The notes under the pieces were generated by a model, which was not told the origin of the DNA, searched no databases, and saw only the letters and a program-made list of their open reading frames with translations. 64,000 bases of DNA, from NCBI GenBank assembly GCA_900540345.1, contig UQFK01000002.1, positions 124,001 through 188,000 on the forward strand. Direction: 5' to 3'. This DNA comes from an uncultured Eggerthella sp. GTDB lineage: Bacteria; Actinomycetota; Coriobacteriia; Coriobacteriales; Eggerthellaceae. Shown here one piece after another: positions 1-9,068 of the stretch (position 1 is its first letter; the number at the start of each line of letters is the position of its first letter). The position numbers and the translations under genes were made by a program.

Positions 1-531
1 GCACTTGCCAGTCGCATCTTCTACGAGCATGCCTGCACATCTCCCCTCATGTTCGATGATGTCGACCATTGTCGTATGCTCACGAATCGTGACGTTGGAT
101 CGCGTATGCACTGCCTCGAGAAGCGCAGTGGTGATAGCTTTTCCCGTAGTGTCTTCGTGGAAGCAAATGCGCGGGCGCGAATGTGCCGCTTCGCGCGTAT
201 AAGCAAGCTCCCCTGATTCGGTACGTGCAAAATCGACCCCATATGCTACAAGATCGTCTATGACCGCGCGGCTCGACGTGATCATGATATCCACGCTCTC
301 ACGCCTATTTTCTCCATGTCCTGCACGCAAGGTATCTTCGAAAAACGAGGCATAGTCGTCCTTATCATGAAGCACGCAAATGCCCCCTTGAGCGAGCATC
401 GAATCGCATTCCTCCACGCTCGTCTTTGCGATCATCAGGATATTCAAATGGGCAGGCAAGTTGAGCGCGGCATAGAGACCGCCTGCGCCGCAACCTGCGA
501 TGACCACGTCATAGATCTCTTCTTTCATCAT
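1..531 (-). CDS. nadB: L-aspartate oxidase, N-terminal part (cut by window edge)
   Basis: Reading the minus strand from an ATG at 529-531 gives 177 codons open to base 1, so only the N-terminus is present. The start reads MMKEEIYDVVIAGCGAG: a Rossmann FAD-binding motif (GCGAG) about residue 12, followed by the substrate-side motif SMLAQGGIC and by DDYASFFEDTLRAG, all typical of the NadB/fumarate-reductase flavoprotein family. NadB oxidises L-aspartate to iminoaspartate, the substrate of NadA, whose gene ends 26 bases upstream, so the two form the de novo NAD (quinolinate) operon. The second Met (528) is an equally possible start; the Shine-Dalgarno signal is weak. SdhA/FrdA was considered, but the nadA neighbour decides for NadB. 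Confidence 0.88.
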   Translation of the reverse strand, partial: MMKEEIYDVVIAGCGAGGLYAALNLPAHLNILMIAKTSVEECDSMLAQGGICVLHDKDDYASFFEDTLRAGHGENRRESVDIMITSSRAVIDDLVAYGVDFARTESGELAYTREAAHSRPRICFHEDTTGKAITTALLEAVHTRSNVTIREHTTMVDIIEHEGRCAGMLVEDATGKC

Positions 532-557
532 GAATATTTCGATTCTCTTATTGGGTG

Positions 558-1523
558 CTATACGGAAAGCTCGAGCATTCGCGTGAGCGTCGAGCGCGCA
601 GCAGGAGCGCATGACATATCGAGCTCGACTGTGTCGCTCATATCAGACAATGCTTCAGCGATCTGCTCGAGCGTGATGGAATCCATGTCCTTGCAGCGTG
701 GTGTGGTCGCAGGAAAATGCAAGCGTTTGGACGGTGAATCTTGATCCGCAGTTTGCTGTGCTGCTAAACGCTTCTTTATCTCGCATGCGACGCCAACCAC
801 GGTGCAAATGATGAAGTCGCTCTCTTTTCCTGTTACCACACGCTCGATAATGCCCGAGGTCGAACCAAGATAGTCAGCGAGTTCACAGATCTGCGCATTG
901 CATTCTGGATGGGCGAGTATGGGCGCATTTGGGTACTGCGCTTTGAGTGCACGAACCTCTTCGGGAGAAATATCCTGATGAATGGGACAACAGCCTTCAT
1001 TGAAGATGAAGTGCTTCTCTGGGATGAGCGATGCAATATAGCGACCTAGATTCTGGTCGGGAATGAACAAGATGTTCTTCTGAGGTAGGCTTTGACAGAT
1101 CTTAAGCGCATTTGATGAGGTGACGCACACATCGGACCACGACTTTATCTGCGCCGTTGAGTTGACATAGCACACGACTGCAAGATCGTCATAGGCTTCG
1201 CGTGCTGCATCAATAACCTCTTTAGACACCATATGCGCCATCGGGCAATCTGCTTGTGGATTCGGCAAGATGACCGTCTTATCAGGGCTTAAAAGCTTGG
1301 CGCTCTCCCCCATGAACTGCACGCCTGCGAATACTATCGTCCTGTTATCAAGATCGGCAGCAAGCTTGCTCAAGTTATACGAATCGCCGGTGTAATCAGC
1401 GATATCTTGCACCTCATCATCCACATAAAAATGCGCTAGGATCACCGCATCGCGCTCTTCTTTGAGCGCTTTGATCCGCGCGACCAATTCTTCTCTTGTC
1501 TGCAAGGCAGTCATCCCCTTCAT
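558..1523 (-). CDS. nadA: Quinolinate synthase NadA
   Basis: NadA condenses iminoaspartate with dihydroxyacetone phosphate to quinolinate using a [4Fe-4S] cluster. From the ATG at 1521-1523 the protein has 321 residues, a normal length for NadA. The three cluster cysteines are visible: ADCPMAHM (Cys93), NEGCCPIH (Cys178/179) and TPRCKDM (Cys277). The conserved AHPEC block lies at 204-208. The frame stays open to a TTG at 1535, and an ATG at 1514 is also possible; none has a clear ribosome binding site, so the start is uncertain by a few codons. nadB follows 26 bases downstream on the same strand. Together they give NAD synthesis from aspartate, completed by nadE at 44860-45678. Confidence 0.93.
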   Translation of the reverse strand: MKGMTALQTREELVARIKALKEERDAVILAHFYVDDEVQDIADYTGDSYNLSKLAADLDNRTIVFAGVQFMGESAKLLSPDKTVILPNPQADCPMAHMVSKEVIDAAREAYDDLAVVCYVNSTAQIKSWSDVCVTSSNALKICQSLPQKNILFIPDQNLGRYIASLIPEKHFIFNEGCCPIHQDISPEEVRALKAQYPNAPILAHPECNAQICELADYLGSTSGIIERVVTGKESDFIICTVVGVACEIKKRLAAQQTADQDSPSKRLHFPATTPRCKDMDSITLEQIAEALSDMSDTVELDMSCAPAARSTLTRMLELSV

Positions 1524-1628
1524 AGTGTGTGGCAAGTATGGCAGATGTTAAGACAGGTGACAAGACAGTAAGATGAATGGGTCGACTCTCAAACGATACG
1601 AAGAAGACTATCAAGGCAGTTCAGCGCT

Positions 1629-2732
1629 TTACCACAGACCGAGCAGATATTGCATAGCCAAGCTGACCAACGCGATGGCAATGCAGCAACACAGACCAAG
1701 CAGGATCGGCTTGCCACCTGACTTGACCAGTTTCACCAAATCGGTGTTAAGCCCGATGGCAACCATGGCCATGGTGATAAAGAATTTAGAGAGCGTCTTG
1801 AGCGGCTCGAACGCACTTTGATCGATCCCGCATGAAAGCGCGATGGTGGTGATGAGCGAGGCAACTAAGAACCAGAGGATGAACAGCGGGAATGCACGGC
1901 GAAGACTAAAGCCGTCGTTATGGAGCTCTGCCGCTTGCTCCTCTGCTTTCTCGCCAATGCCTTCGAGCAGTGCAGGATTGGCTGCCTGATGGCTTTGATG
2001 AGCCTTTGCCTTGCGAGCGATCCAAAGCGCCAGTATAAAGGTAATCGGGATGATGGCGAGCGTTCGTGTTAACTTTACGATTGTAGCCTGATCAAGCGTA
2101 TTAGCCCCTGGGTGCATGCCGTCCCACGCAGCTGCAGCAGCAGTGACCGATGAGGTGTCATTGACGGCTGTGCCTGCGAAGAGCGCGAAACCTTCATTGG
2201 AAAGGCCGAGCAATCCGCCTAAGGTTGGGAAAACGAGCGCTGCGATGACGTTGAACAGAAAGATGACCGAGATGGCCTGCGCAACCTCTTCATCGTGCGC
2301 TTTGATGACTGGAGCCGTGGCAGCGATGGCAGACCCGCCGCAGATAGACGAACCTACTCCTACCAGCGTTGCAATGCGCTCGGGGATGTGAAGTGCCTTG
2401 CACAGCACGAACGCCACGATGAGCGCCGTTGCGATAGTGGAGATGATCACGGGAAGCGACTGAGCACCAACACGCACCACTTCTGCAAGATTCAGCCCGA
2501 AACCAAGCAAGATGACCGCGTATTGCAATATTTTCTTCGAGGTGAAGGTGATGCCCTGACTCGTGCGATCGCGGCGCTTCCAGATCAGCGCGATCGCCAT
2601 GCCTGCAAGGATGCCGAACACAGGACCACCAACCAGCGGAAACGCGAGACCTAAAAACCAGCATCCCAGCGCGATCGCGGCGCAAACCGCGATGCCTGGG
2701 ACGTAGAGCTTGAGTTTAGCGACGAACAACAT
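1629..2732 (-). CDS. YeiH/PSE-family putative sulfate exporter (membrane protein)
   Basis: This 367-residue polytopic membrane protein matches the YeiH (UPF0324, conserved hypothetical protein 698) family: glycine-rich hydrophobic segments from residue 10 onward, the block ILLGFGLNLAEV near 75, and the signature blocks GSSICGGSAIAA near 130 and AGTAVNDTSSV near 185. About ten transmembrane helices can be drawn, with a charged cytoplasmic loop around 255-285. Family members are annotated as putative sulfate exporters, but transport substrate is not established. Its ATG overlaps the TAA stop of diaminopimelate dehydrogenase by one base (TAATG), so it is probably translationally coupled to ddh; why these two functions would be coupled is not clear. 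Confidence 0.85.
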   Translation of the reverse strand: MLFVAKLKLYVPGIAVCAAIALGCWFLGLAFPLVGGPVFGILAGMAIALIWKRRDRTSQGITFTSKKILQYAVILLGFGLNLAEVVRVGAQSLPVIISTIATALIVAFVLCKALHIPERIATLVGVGSSICGGSAIAATAPVIKAHDEEVAQAISVIFLFNVIAALVFPTLGGLLGLSNEGFALFAGTAVNDTSSVTAAAAAWDGMHPGANTLDQATIVKLTRTLAIIPITFILALWIARKAKAHQSHQAANPALLEGIGEKAEEQAAELHNDGFSLRRAFPLFILWFLVASLITTIALSCGIDQSAFEPLKTLSKFFITMAMVAIGLNTDLVKLVKSGGKPILLGLCCCIAIALVSLAMQYLLGLW

Positions 2733-3718
2733 TACAGCATGTGGGCACGAAGTTCTTCATCGCTTACTGCCGAGAGATACGCGGGCGGAATATCAAAGAT
2801 GGTCTTGCAGCCTGTCATACCTTCTTCGCTCATGCGATGAGCCGCACGTGCGCAGGCAACCAACACGCTACCCGTGAATTCAGGATTGGAATCGAGCTTC
2901 AACGAAAACTCGATCACGTGCTTGTTTTCCTTGTCGCTGCCTGTCACACCCGTACGAATGACCGAACCACCATGCGGAATGCCCTTATGGTCGCGATCGA
3001 GCTCTTCTTGCGAGATGAACGTGACCGTAGTGTCGTAGTCAGAAAAGTAGTTCGGCATCTCAACAATGGCCTTCTCGATCGCTGCCAGGTCGGCGCCTTC
3101 TTCAGCGACCACGAAGCATTCGCGGGTGTGCTTCTCGCGCGTGGTGAGCTCTGGATTCTCTCCTTTGCGCACCGCCTCGATGGCTGCAGGGACCGGCACG
3201 GTATACTGGCGAGCATCAACAACACCTGGCACACGGCGGATCGCATCGGAATGGCCTTGTGAAACACCTCGTCCCCAGAAGGTATAGTCAGCGCCTTCTG
3301 GCAAAATGCAGTTTGCATACAAGCGCGCGACCGAGAACATGCCCGGATCCCAACCGACTGAGATGATGCCGATCTTGCCTGCTGCTTTCACTGCCGCATC
3401 GACATTAGCGAAGTGCTGTGGGATGTTCGCATGCGTATCGAACGAATCGACCACATTGAAAAGCTTGGCATATTCAGGAGTCTGCTCAGGCAGGTCAGTC
3501 GCACTGCCGCCGCCGAGCACTAACACATCGATATCCTGAGCGTGGTTAGCAATATCGTTCACGGAATAGACGGGTACACCAGCAGTGAGCGGTGTGATAG
3601 AAGAAGGATCGCGGCGCGAGAAGATCGCCACCAGATCGATGTCGTCATTCTGGCGTGCTGCAAGTTCCACGCCTTTACCCAAATTGCCATATCCAAGAAT
3701 ACCGATACGCGTTTTCAT
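2732..3718 (-). CDS. ddh: meso-Diaminopimelate D-dehydrogenase
   Basis: The 328-residue protein starts MKTRIGILGYGNLG, giving the NADP-binding motif GYGNLG at 9-14, followed by FSRRDP near 35 as expected for NADPH preference. The length and internal blocks (VSVGWDPGMFS, WGRGVSQGHSDAIRR, HGGSVIRTG) agree with meso-DAP dehydrogenase, which reductively aminates tetrahydrodipicolinate to meso-DAP in one step, bypassing the succinylase/acetylase routes for lysine and peptidoglycan. I chose the ATG at 3716-3718 because GGGAGG lies eight bases upstream; the frame is open further upstream (to 4045), but that stretch crosses the promoter region and the divergent gene. The YeiH-like exporter gene is coupled downstream. 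Confidence 0.9.
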   Translation of the reverse strand: MKTRIGILGYGNLGKGVELAARQNDDIDLVAIFSRRDPSSITPLTAGVPVYSVNDIANHAQDIDVLVLGGGSATDLPEQTPEYAKLFNVVDSFDTHANIPQHFANVDAAVKAAGKIGIISVGWDPGMFSVARLYANCILPEGADYTFWGRGVSQGHSDAIRRVPGVVDARQYTVPVPAAIEAVRKGENPELTTREKHTRECFVVAEEGADLAAIEKAIVEMPNYFSDYDTTVTFISQEELDRDHKGIPHGGSVIRTGVTGSDKENKHVIEFSLKLDSNPEFTGSVLVACARAAHRMSEEGMTGCKTIFDIPPAYLSAVSDEELRAHML

Positions 3719-3895
3719 ATTGTGACCTCCCAATATTTCGTTGTGATCAAGCTCGTGCACACAGGCGCCAAGCGCGCTTCGGAGCAGTTGCCTAGACCAG
3801 CATAACAGGTTTGCGCGAAGGTATGTTTCACAGGCGTTACGCGTTTCTAACATGTCGATTATTCGGCGTTTGCGCGGCGTGTCTTGCATCTCTTC

Positions 3896-3901
3896 TATAA
3901 T
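3896..3901 (+). promoter_or_regulatory. Candidate -10 box for the M16C peptidase gene
   Basis: A consensus TATAAT stands 55 bases before the ATG of the M16C peptidase, in the 238-base gap between it and the divergent ddh gene. No good -35 hexamer is seen at 16-18 bases spacing (TTGCGC is 20 bases away), so this is a candidate only. Confidence 0.35.
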
Positions 3902-3956
3902 CGAAAACGAATAACGATACTGTCTTGCGAACGATCGCATACGAAAGAAGAAAGCT

Positions 3957-6866
3957 ATGAATCTCACTCCTGGAACAAAACAATACGGCTTTACCGTCGA
4001 GACCCACGAAGAGCTGCCCGAGATCGATGGCACCGCAAGTGTCATGCGTCACGAAAGCGGCGCTCGACTGCTCTACTTGGCAAATGACGATAACGATAAA
4101 GCGTTCTCGATCGGCTTCAAAACACCACCAGTTAACGACACCGGCGTCTTTCATATCCTCGAGCATTCAGTGTTGTGTGGTTCTGATAAATTCCCGGTCA
4201 AAGAGCCCTTCGTCAACCTGCTCAAGAGCTCGATGCAAACCTTCTTGAATGCGATGACCTTCGCGGACAAGACCGTCTATCCTGTTTCGAGCACGAATGA
4301 GAAGGATCTGATGAATCTCATGGATGTCTATCTTGATGCCGTGCTCCACCCAGCGATCTATCAGCGTAGTGCTATCTTCAAGCAAGAAGGATGGCACTAT
4401 GAGCTGGAAAGTGCGGATGCGCCTTTGACGTATAACGGTGTCGTGTTCAATGAGATGAAAGGCGTAATGTCCGATCCCGATAATGTGCTCTATGATGCTC
4501 TGCAAGCAGCACTATTTCCCGACACTGCTTATCGCTTCGAGTCGGGTGGGTTGCCGAGCGCTATCCCTGATCTTACCTACGAGGATTTCCTCGATAACCA
4601 TGCTCGCCATTATCGTCTCGACAACAGCTATATCACGCTCTATGGCAATCTTGATATCGACCGCGTACTCGCATTCCTTGATTCGAACTACCTCTCACAA
4701 ACAAACAGCGCTTGCTCTGCACGAGCACAGGCAGGTGCGCCCAATCCGCTTCTTTCCCAAGCCCCCGTCGAATCCATGGACGTGGTCGTTGAGATGAATA
4801 CCTCTGCTGAAAACGCTTGCGCAGGACTGGGGTATGTGATCGGCACAGCAGCTGATCATGAACGCATCATCGCGGTCGATATCCTTATGGACGCGCTCAT
4901 GGGTAGCAATGAAGCCCCTTTGAAAAAAGCGCTCCTGGAAGCAGGATTTGCTGGTGACGTATTCGACTACATGAACAAGTCAATCCTGCAGCCCTTCCTG
5001 CTGATCGAAGCGAAAGGCATCCAACCGCAAAAGGCTCAAGAATTTCGCCAGTGTGTAGAAGCACATGCACGGACACTCATTCATAACGGAATCGACAAAC
5101 AGTTGATCGAAGGCGCTATCGCTCATGCGGAATTCGTGATGCGCGAAGGCGATTTTGGCACCTCGAGCGGTGTCGTACTTGCCATCAATGCGCTCTCTGC
5201 ATGGCTCTATGACGACTCCATGGCCATCGATCCGCTGCGTTACGAAAGCATCTTTTCGAGCTTACGCGAAAAGCTCGAGACCGATTACTTCGAGCGACTG
5301 CTCGAAGAGGTGCTCTTGGACAACAACCATCGCGCGCTCGTCGAAGTCGTGCCCACCTGTGCTGAATCCTCAGAAGAGGCCGAGCGCCTTGCTGTCATCA
5401 AAAGCACGCTTGACCAAGATCAAATCGAGACAATCATCGCAGAGGCACGTGAGCTTCATCGCATCCAAACCGAACCCGATAGCCCCGAAGCGCTCGCCAC
5501 ACTCCCGCTGCTCGAGCTCTCCGACATCGCCACTGCACCCACTGAAGCACCCTGGCACCTCGATAAATCCATGCCACAGCGTTGCCTTATCCATGAAGTC
5601 GCCACGCATGGCATCGACTATCTCTCTTATTACTTCACGCTTGACCACGTACGCTTCGAAGAGCTTCCCTATGTTTCGCTCCTGTCGATCCTGCTTGGAA
5701 AGCTTGACACTTCACGCTATAGCGCTTCCCAGATCGATACGCTCACCCAACTCTACCTAGGTCGTCTGCGCTTTTCTGCCACAACCTACGAGAACAAGAC
5801 TGCGCCTCAAGGTATTGCAGCATATTTCATCGTAGCAACCAGCTGTCTGTCCAAGAACATCGATCATGCGGTGATGTTGCCTCGTGAAATCTGGGCACAC
5901 ACGAAATTCGATGACCCCGAACGTATCAAAACCATCCTGCTTCAACAGCGCATCGGCATGGAGCAGAACTTCGCTGCGATGGGCCACACGAGCGCGCTCG
6001 CGCGCGTAGCGGCGGGGCTCACCCCTGCAGGCAAACTACTCGATCAGCTCTCGGGCGTTGATTTTTACCACTTCCTATGCGATCTGCTTGAACACTTCGA
6101 CAAGCGTGCAGAGGCCTTGATCGCAAAGCTTGCCGATCTTTCACAGCGCATCTTCACCACCGCTCTGACCGTAAGTTTCGCAGGTCCTAAAGAGGATCTC
6201 GTACGTGTCTGGGAGACTGGCGGCTCATTCGATCTGTCACCTTACGACACAAGCGAGGACAGGGCGCTTATCGTTGCCGATCCTGTCGCGAAGAACGAAG
6301 CCTTTATCGTCCCGAGCGATGTTTGTTATGTAGGAGCAGGGGCGAATCGCGCAACGCTTCGCGCTACCGACTTCGATGGCGTGACCAGCATTATCACGCG
6401 CGTACTCTCATACGATTACCTCTGGAATGAAGTACGCGTGAAGGGCGGCGCGTATGGCGCGGGCTATAAAGCAAGCCGCACGGGAACGATCATGTTCTAT
6501 TCGTTTCGCGATCCTAATCTCGATGACACCGTTGCCATCTACAACAACGCCGGTGCCTGGCTGAGCGATTTTGACCCGAGCGAAGCAGAATTGCGTGGAT
6601 ACATCATCAGCGCTGTCGCATCCTATGATGCTCCACTCAAACCACGTGCGCTGATCGCACGCCAGGATAGCATGTACTTCTCCAACCTTCCCGCCGACTG
6701 GCGCACAAGGCTACGTGCAGAGATGCTCGCTACCACCATCCAAGAGATCAACTCGCGCGGCGCAGCGCTCAAAGACCTGAAGGAACATGAGGTCATCTGC
6801 GTATTCGGCAATAAAGAGAAGATCGAGGCATCGAAACTCGATCTTAAGGTCACCACGCTTTATTAG
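3957..6866 (+). CDS. M16C-family zinc metallopeptidase (presequence protease-like)
   Basis: This 969-residue protein is a full-length, single-chain M16C (insulinase superfamily) peptidase. The inverted zinc motif HILEH is at 66-70 and the third ligand is probably the Glu of NEMKG near 166. The FKTPPVNDTGVFH lead-in and LLKSSMQTFLNAMTF block are typical of the PreP/YdiC-like branch, with an N-terminal catalytic half, an M16C-associated linker domain (about 450-700) and a degenerate C-terminal half containing RVKGGAYGAGY near 825, the Arg/Tyr substrate-binding element. No signal peptide is visible, so it is probably cytoplasmic and degrades peptides of up to about 65 residues; that role is known for the family, not shown here. 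SD AGAAG precedes the ATG. Confidence 0.92.
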   Translation: MNLTPGTKQYGFTVETHEELPEIDGTASVMRHESGARLLYLANDDNDKAFSIGFKTPPVNDTGVFHILEHSVLCGSDKFPVKEPFVNLLKSSMQTFLNAMTFADKTVYPVSSTNEKDLMNLMDVYLDAVLHPAIYQRSAIFKQEGWHYELESADAPLTYNGVVFNEMKGVMSDPDNVLYDALQAALFPDTAYRFESGGLPSAIPDLTYEDFLDNHARHYRLDNSYITLYGNLDIDRVLAFLDSNYLSQTNSACSARAQAGAPNPLLSQAPVESMDVVVEMNTSAENACAGLGYVIGTAADHERIIAVDILMDALMGSNEAPLKKALLEAGFAGDVFDYMNKSILQPFLLIEAKGIQPQKAQEFRQCVEAHARTLIHNGIDKQLIEGAIAHAEFVMREGDFGTSSGVVLAINALSAWLYDDSMAIDPLRYESIFSSLREKLETDYFERLLEEVLLDNNHRALVEVVPTCAESSEEAERLAVIKSTLDQDQIETIIAEARELHRIQTEPDSPEALATLPLLELSDIATAPTEAPWHLDKSMPQRCLIHEVATHGIDYLSYYFTLDHVRFEELPYVSLLSILLGKLDTSRYSASQIDTLTQLYLGRLRFSATTYENKTAPQGIAAYFIVATSCLSKNIDHAVMLPREIWAHTKFDDPERIKTILLQQRIGMEQNFAAMGHTSALARVAAGLTPAGKLLDQLSGVDFYHFLCDLLEHFDKRAEALIAKLADLSQRIFTTALTVSFAGPKEDLVRVWETGGSFDLSPYDTSEDRALIVADPVAKNEAFIVPSDVCYVGAGANRATLRATDFDGVTSIITRVLSYDYLWNEVRVKGGAYGAGYKASRTGTIMFYSFRDPNLDDTVAIYNNAGAWLSDFDPSEAELRGYIISAVASYDAPLKPRALIARQDSMYFSNLPADWRTRLRAEMLATTIQEINSRGAALKDLKEHEVICVFGNKEKIEASKLDLKVTTLY

Positions 6867-7023
6867 CAAAGATAGAGAACTCGTCATATCACAGCCATCT
6901 TGGATGCACACAGTCTTCGCAGCGAGCGTCTTGCCGCTTGTCGCAGGAAACAGGTTGTTGACGATTGGAAGAGCCGTATAATTGTCCTTTATGCTTATTC
7001 AAAAAGGATCACGAGGAGGTTCT

Positions 7024-7905
7024 ATGAATACTCTGACCAAAAATCAAAAGGTCGTAAAAGGATTGAGCATCGCTGAGATCGCAGTATCAGCTCTTGCGAT
7101 CATCGGCTCTATCATCATCGTTTGCACCATGATGGGCACCGTTTCGCTGGCTAATGATTATATGGAGTATTACTCCGCTTACAGCTACTACAGCTCATAT
7201 TATGCTGATGAATTGAACGAGCTCTATGCAGCCGCCGCTGCCGCAACCGTTGTGCTCGTCCTTGGAGTCATCGCACTGATCGCAAGTGCATTCCAGCTGT
7301 TTGCCTCCATCTTCACGCTTATGAACCTCAAGAATCCTGCGCTGTATAAGACCTTATTCGTGATCTCCATCATCGCTGCAGCCACCAGCGTCATCTTCGG
7401 TGGCCTCATCCAGATCGCCCTTTTTGTTCTCTCAGCAGTATTCCTCTCCAAGATCCGCAAAGAACATCAAGGCGTAAACCCTGTTATGACGCCAGCTCCT
7501 GCAGCGCCTGGGGCAACCCCAGTCGCACCTGAAAGCGCTCCACAAGCGCCAACTGCGCCAGTTGTTCCTGCCCCGCCTGCTCCTGGGAATGCACCTGTTG
7601 CCGTAGCTGCACCTGCACCCGCAGCAGCTCCTGTAGCGACGCCTGCTCCTGCACCTGAGACTGCAGCAGTTCCCCAAGAGACTGTACGCAAGGTCGAAGA
7701 GGAACTTGATGCTGAACTGAGCGAAGCTATCGCCGAAGAGCTCGATGCCGATGCAAAAGCCGATGCGCTCGGAGATGCGATCGCTGAAAAAGAGATCGAT
7801 CAAGCAGTCAATGGCGCAAAAGAAACCGAGACCGATGTTGTGAGCGCAGTGGTTGCCACCGAAGCGGTCATCGAGGTAACCAATGAAAAGGAAGATCGAT
7901 CCTAG
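7024..7905 (+). CDS. Four-helix membrane protein with Pro/Ala-rich linker and acidic tail
   Basis: Start chosen at the ATG of 7024 because AGGAGGT lies at 7014-7020. The 293-residue product has four predicted membrane helices (about 14-38, 70-100, 108-128, 128-143) and, between helices 1 and 2, a Tyr/Ser-rich loop (about 46-60, with nine Tyr). After KIRKEHQG (143-150) comes a roughly 70-residue Pro/Ala/Val low-complexity linker and then a highly acidic helical tail of about 65 residues rich in Glu, Asp and Ala. I do not recognise a family with assigned function. The linker and acidic tail suggest a cytoplasmic or surface-exposed extended arm; topology cannot be decided from sequence alone. 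It is followed at once by a terminator, so it is transcribed alone or with the peptidase gene. Confidence 0.8.
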   Translation: MNTLTKNQKVVKGLSIAEIAVSALAIIGSIIIVCTMMGTVSLANDYMEYYSAYSYYSSYYADELNELYAAAAAATVVLVLGVIALIASAFQLFASIFTLMNLKNPALYKTLFVISIIAAATSVIFGGLIQIALFVLSAVFLSKIRKEHQGVNPVMTPAPAAPGATPVAPESAPQAPTAPVVPAPPAPGNAPVAVAAPAPAAAPVATPAPAPETAAVPQETVRKVEEELDAELSEAIAEELDADAKADALGDAIAEKEIDQAVNGAKETETDVVSAVVATEAVIEVTNEKEDRS

Positions 7906-7934
7906 CTATTCGTGCCTCGATCGAGATCTTTTCC

Positions 7935-7960
7935 GAAGAGCCCCTTACGGGGCTCTTCTT
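7935..7960 (+). terminator. Rho-independent terminator after the Pro/Ala-rich membrane protein
   Basis: Perfect ten-base-pair stem GAAGAGCCCC/GGGGCTCTTC with a TTAC loop, starting 29 bases after the stop codon. The T tail is short (TT then G). Confidence 0.75.
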
Positions 7961-7988
7961 GTATACCTGTCTCTCTTTGTATTCACAC

Positions 7989-8017
7989 TTGCCCCTACCG
8001 ATCGCTCATGGTATGTT
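7989..8017 (+). promoter_or_regulatory. Candidate extended -10 promoter of the thi operon leader
   Basis: TTGCCC (7989-7994) and TATGTT (8012-8017) are 17 bases apart, and TGG precedes the -10 to give an extended -10 (TGN). The expected start, near 8024, lies only about a dozen bases before the strong hairpin at 8037. Confidence 0.45.
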
Positions 8018-8036
8018 AGCTACAGATTGACGCGTA

Positions 8037-8091
8037 TGCATCATGAAGGGGCTCACCACCTTCGGTGGGGTCTTTTCGTGGTGCATTTTTT
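8037..8091 (+). terminator. Strong intrinsic terminator/attenuator upstream of thiS
   Basis: From TGCA at 8037 to TGCA at 8085 the RNA can form one long stem of about 22 pairs (several G-U) with two single-base bulges, closed by CCACC-TTC-GGTGG and followed directly by six T (8086-8091). It sits between the candidate promoter and the thiS start at 8167, so it either ends a very short RNA or attenuates the thiamine operon. No TPP-riboswitch consensus (CTGAGA and the ACC...GAACCTGA block) was found in this leader. Confidence 0.7.
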
Positions 8092-8166
8092 GTTTTCAGA
8101 TCACGATTGGCAGATTCAACCATGCAATCAGATCTGCAACAGCAAGATACGAGAGAAGGTGCGCAT

Positions 8167-8364
8167 ATGATCATCGTAAACGGAGAGCAGATCGAGTTTG
8201 TCGAAAACACGACCGTAAGCGATCTTATCGAAGCTTTGAGGCTTTCCTGCTCACAGGTGGCCGTCGAGCTAAATGGTGAGATCGTCTCACGCGCATCGTT
8301 TGATGACACCCTGCTCCACGACGACGACAAAGTCGAGATCGTACACTTCGTAGGAGGTGGCTAA
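8167..8364 (+). CDS. thiS: Sulfur carrier protein ThiS
   Basis: A 65-residue ubiquitin-fold protein beginning MIIVNGEQIEF and ending VEIVHFVGGG. The C-terminal Gly-Gly is the adenylation and thiocarboxylation site, and the length is normal for ThiS. The preferred start is the ATG at 8167 with GAGAAGG upstream; the frame extends further 5' but that part has no ThiS homology and lies in the leader. ThiS donates sulfur to ThiG for the thiazole ring. Its TAA overlaps the ATG of thiF by one base. Confidence 0.93.
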   Translation: MIIVNGEQIEFVENTTVSDLIEALRLSCSQVAVELNGEIVSRASFDDTLLHDDDKVEIVHFVGGG

Positions 8365-9020
8365 TGGATCACAGCGCAAGCGATGAGCCTTGCTCGCGCG
8401 AGAGCTTTGAAGCAACACTCGCTGCACGTCACGGATCAGACAATCAACGCAAGCTCGCACATGCCCGTGTTGGCGTTGCAGGCCTCGGCGGTCTTGGGTC
8501 TGCCATATCGTTTCATCTTGCACGCCTCGGGGTCGGAACGCTCGTACTGGTCGACTTCGATACAGTTGATCTCTCAAATCTGCATCGCCAACAGTATGGC
8601 ATCGCACATTTAGGTATGCCCAAGACCGAAGCGATCGCCCTGCAGCTTCACGCTATCAACCCCTTCATCGCACTCGAGACCCATCAGGTGAAAGTCGATG
8701 AAGCGAATGCTCTCGAGCTGTTTAGCACGTGCGATGTGATCGTGGAGGCATTCGACAAGCCTGATCAAAAAGCGATGCTCATCGAGACGCTGCTTGCCTC
8801 TTTGCCCGACGCGAAGATCGTGAGCGGCTCAGGGATGGCAGGAATGGATTCAGCAAACACCATCACAACAAAACACCCGCTCGCGAATCTGTATGTATGC
8901 GGTGATGGTTCGACTGATGTTTCACAAGCTGGCACGCTCGTAAGCCCGCGCGTCGGTATCTGTGCAGGCCATCAGGCCCTTATGGTGCTTCGTCTCATCG
9001 CGGGAGAGATCGAGCCTTGA
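8364..9020 (+). CDS. thiF: ThiS adenylyltransferase ThiF (short form)
   Basis: This 218-residue E1-like protein has the nucleotide motif VAGLGGLGSA near 38-47, the LVDFDTVDLSNLHRQ block (Asp and Arg for ATP binding) near 63-76, and a C-terminal GTLVSPRVGICAGHQA helix. It lacks the CxxC zinc pairs and the longer C-terminal part of E. coli ThiF, placing it in the short ThiF family found in anaerobes with ThiH. It activates the ThiS C-terminus by adenylation. It is coupled to thiS (TAATG). Membership in the MoeB family is unlikely given the operon. Confidence 0.88.
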   Translation: MDHSASDEPCSRESFEATLAARHGSDNQRKLAHARVGVAGLGGLGSAISFHLARLGVGTLVLVDFDTVDLSNLHRQQYGIAHLGMPKTEAIALQLHAINPFIALETHQVKVDEANALELFSTCDVIVEAFDKPDQKAMLIETLLASLPDAKIVSGSGMAGMDSANTITTKHPLANLYVCGDGSTDVSQAGTLVSPRVGICAGHQALMVLRLIAGEIEP

Positions 9021-9068
9021 TGAACAAGAGCACTCGTAATGACATCAAATCATAGGAAGAGAGAAGAT

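Noticed and set aside
7906..8166. TPP riboswitch before thiS
   Set aside because: The conserved TPP aptamer elements are absent; only a promoter and a terminator hairpin are seen.
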